25,112 nucleotides of DNA, taken from positions 1 through 25,112 of the forward strand of contig CALURE010000007.1 of assembly GCA_944323095.1 (NCBI GenBank), read 5' to 3'. Below the pieces are notes generated by a model. The model saw nothing but the letters and a program-made list of their open reading frames with translations, was not told where the DNA came from and ran no database searches. Position 1 is the stretch's first letter, and every line of letters begins with the position of its first letter. The position numbers were made by a program, and so were the translations under genes. Origin of the DNA: Candidatus Gastranaerophilales bacterium. GTDB taxonomy: Bacteria > Cyanobacteriota > Vampirovibrionia > Gastranaerophilales > Gastranaerophilaceae. Shown here piece by piece: positions 24,596-25,112 of the stretch.

Positions 24596-25112
24596 ATGTT
24601 GTATAGAGAAGCTTTGAACTGCCCCCCCCCCAACAGGATATCGATGTAACAAAGGTTTTTAGCTTTAATGTCATCCCGAACTTGTTGCGGGATCTCGTTA
24701 TTCATAAATTAGAAGGCAGGCAATTAAAGCCTACGGAAGGCAGGAAACCAAGAAGACAAGCCTATTTAGAGGGTAAGAAGATAAGAAGATATGAGGGTAA
24801 GCTATTATCAGTAAATAGCCTATCTTCAAATCCTCCTACCCTCCTATCTTCAAATAATCATTCAGGTGGGAACGCTATGCTTATCCCACCCTACGGGTTG
24901 CTATCTTCCGATAAGCCCCTCACCCTCACACGCAAGGGGCGAGGGCAATGTGCTTCAACCTTCACTCTTCACCATTCTCTAAAACGGAATGCTGCGTTTA
25001 CATTGGCGGAGGTTTTAATCACTCTCGGAATTATAGGGATAGTTGCAGCATTAACAATGCCTGCATTGATTGCTAATTATCAGAAAAAACAGACTGTTGT
25101 GCAGTTGAAAAA
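24596..25112 (+). CDS. Phase-variable type IV prepilin-like gene, off in this sequence, cut by the window edge
   Basis: AGGAGG and the ATG at 24596 start MLYREALNC, followed by ten C. As written the frame then reads PPPNRISM and stops with TAA at 24647-24649. The frame beginning at 24607 has no stop for the remaining 168 codons and ends in a prepilin signature. The junction RNAA/FTLAEV (Phe+1 at 24997, Glu+5 at 25009) is followed by the hydrophobic helix LITLGIIGIVAALTMPALIA. With 11 or 8 C the ATG would enter that frame. Prepilin peptidase would cut before Phe, and the helix would assemble into a pilus or pseudopilus. In the 'on' form the leader would be about 134 residues, far longer than normal, because repeats fill it. 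An internal ATG at 24877 would give a 40-residue leader but has no clear ribosome site. Only the first 38 residues after the cleavage site are present. Confidence 0.7.
24622..24631 (+). repeat. Ten-base C homopolymer at a frame switch
   Basis: Exactly ten C, nine codons into the prepilin gene. It is the point where the frame from the ATG (stop at 24649) and the long frame to the prepilin domain diverge by one base. It mirrors the tract at 35-44. Confidence 0.9.
24673..24693. repeat. Short palindromic element
   Basis: ATCCCG (24673-24678) pairs with CGGGAT (24688-24693), with inner AAC/GTT pairing. It looks like the small dispersed palindromes seen in many bacterial genomes, whose reverse reads PQQVRDD in translation. 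In the long plus frame it reads VIPNLLRDL and adds no stop. Confidence 0.6.
24712..24744. repeat. Direct repeat pair, 24-base spacing
   Basis: GAAGGCAGG occurs at 24712-24720 and 24736-24744, 24 bases (eight codons) apart, inside the long open frame. In that frame the two copies read EGR and EGR. Confidence 0.6.
24769..24855. repeat. Imperfect inverted repeat with 24-base periodic arms
   Basis: The left arm has GAGGGTAAG at 24769 and again at 24793. The right arm has CCTATCTTCAAAT at 24819 and again at 24843. Both pairs are 24 bases apart. The right-arm unit, reversed, matches the left-arm unit at 19 of 24 positions, so the block can fold back on itself. The centre holds GCTATT/AATAGC. It resembles a small non-coding mobile or palindromic element, read without stops in the prepilin frame. 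Confidence 0.6.
24865..24945. repeat. Two further hairpins in the prepilin leader
   Basis: GGTGGGA (24865-24871) pairs with TCCCACC (24884-24890) over a 12-base loop. GCCCCT (24915-24920) pairs with AGGGGC (24935-24940), with CCCTC/GAGGG as an alternative. The second resembles GC-rich dispersed repeats found between genes in many bacteria. Base composition here is clearly more GC-rich than in the neighbouring genes, which suggests inserted elements. Confidence 0.5.

Noticed and set aside
24589..24606. ATG at 24589 as the prepilin start
   Set aside because: It abuts the AGGAGG site with no spacing and reaches TAG after five codons.
24511..24705. Minus-strand 64-codon ORF starting MNNEIPQQVRDD
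   Set aside because: Its sequence is the reverse of the palindromic repeat plus the C tract, and it lies opposite the prepilin 5' region. Such ORFs are typical artefacts of dispersed repeats.
24712..24855. Possible CRISPR-like array from repeats spaced every 24 bases
   Set aside because: The three pairs have different sequences, each only two copies, and two are inverted relative to each other. No repeat-spacer pattern or cas gene exists.
1..25112. tRNA, rRNA, insertion sequence or prophage
   Set aside because: No cloverleaf, conserved rRNA stretch, transposase, integrase or phage structural gene was seen on either strand. The GH24 gene alone is not enough to call a prophage.

Overview
The window is an AT-rich piece of a diderm bacterial genome, most likely from the non-photosynthetic sister group of Cyanobacteria (Melainabacteria/Vampirovibrionia, order Gastranaerophilales). 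This is an inference from several things. The partial protein at the right end carries a prepilin leader (FTLAEVLITLGIIGIVAA) of a type I associate with these gut bacteria. There is clear outer-membrane machinery: an autotransporter, an MlaA-type protein and an MCE/MlaD protein. There is a VKOR-DsbA fusion. No rRNA, tRNA, transposase, integrase or CRISPR array was found, and the middle looks like ordinary chromosome.

Layout. 1-74 holds the 5' end of a minus-strand gene with promoter, Shine-Dalgarno, ATG and a ten-base G run. 236-1276 is a J-domain chaperone, convergent with a minus-strand block (1290-5819) of DAHP synthase, two TPR-like proteins (one exported), QueH and a VKOR-DsbA oxidase. 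5994-7695 is a plus-strand pair: a protein with a GspE/PilB N-terminal-like domain overlapping an asparaginase. 7682-10805 (minus) holds two LysM cell-wall hydrolases, a GH24 lysozyme and an Amidase_3 protein. 10904-12155 (minus) is upp overlapping an MCE protein. 12251-15848 (plus) is a probable RNA polymerase omega subunit, a purine nucleoside phosphorylase and an 802-codon membrane protein built from two related halves. 15885-18497 (minus) is an autotransporter divergent from a MerR regulator (18642-19046). Then come a short-form DXP synthase (minus), a nucleotidyltransferase (plus), an MlaA domain fused to an alpha/beta hydrolase (minus) and a sugar O-acetyltransferase (plus). From about 24,535 to the end lies a repeat-filled prepilin gene, cut by the window edge.

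How the genes relate. Several act at the envelope: MlaA-hydrolase and MCE protein (lipid traffic), VKOR-DsbA (disulfides), LysM hydrolases (wall turnover), autotransporter and prepilin (surface). The rest is mainly metabolism and nucleotide salvage.

The most striking signal is at the two ends. Each has promoter, Shine-Dalgarno and ATG, then 8-10 codons and a homopolymer of exactly ten G or C on the coding strand. As written, both reading frames stop after 17 codons. Changing the tract length opens them: at the right end, 11 or 8 C joins the ATG to a stop-free frame running through repeats into the prepilin domain. This looks like a pair of phase-variable (contingency) surface genes. The second notable item is the MlaA-alpha/beta hydrolase fusion.
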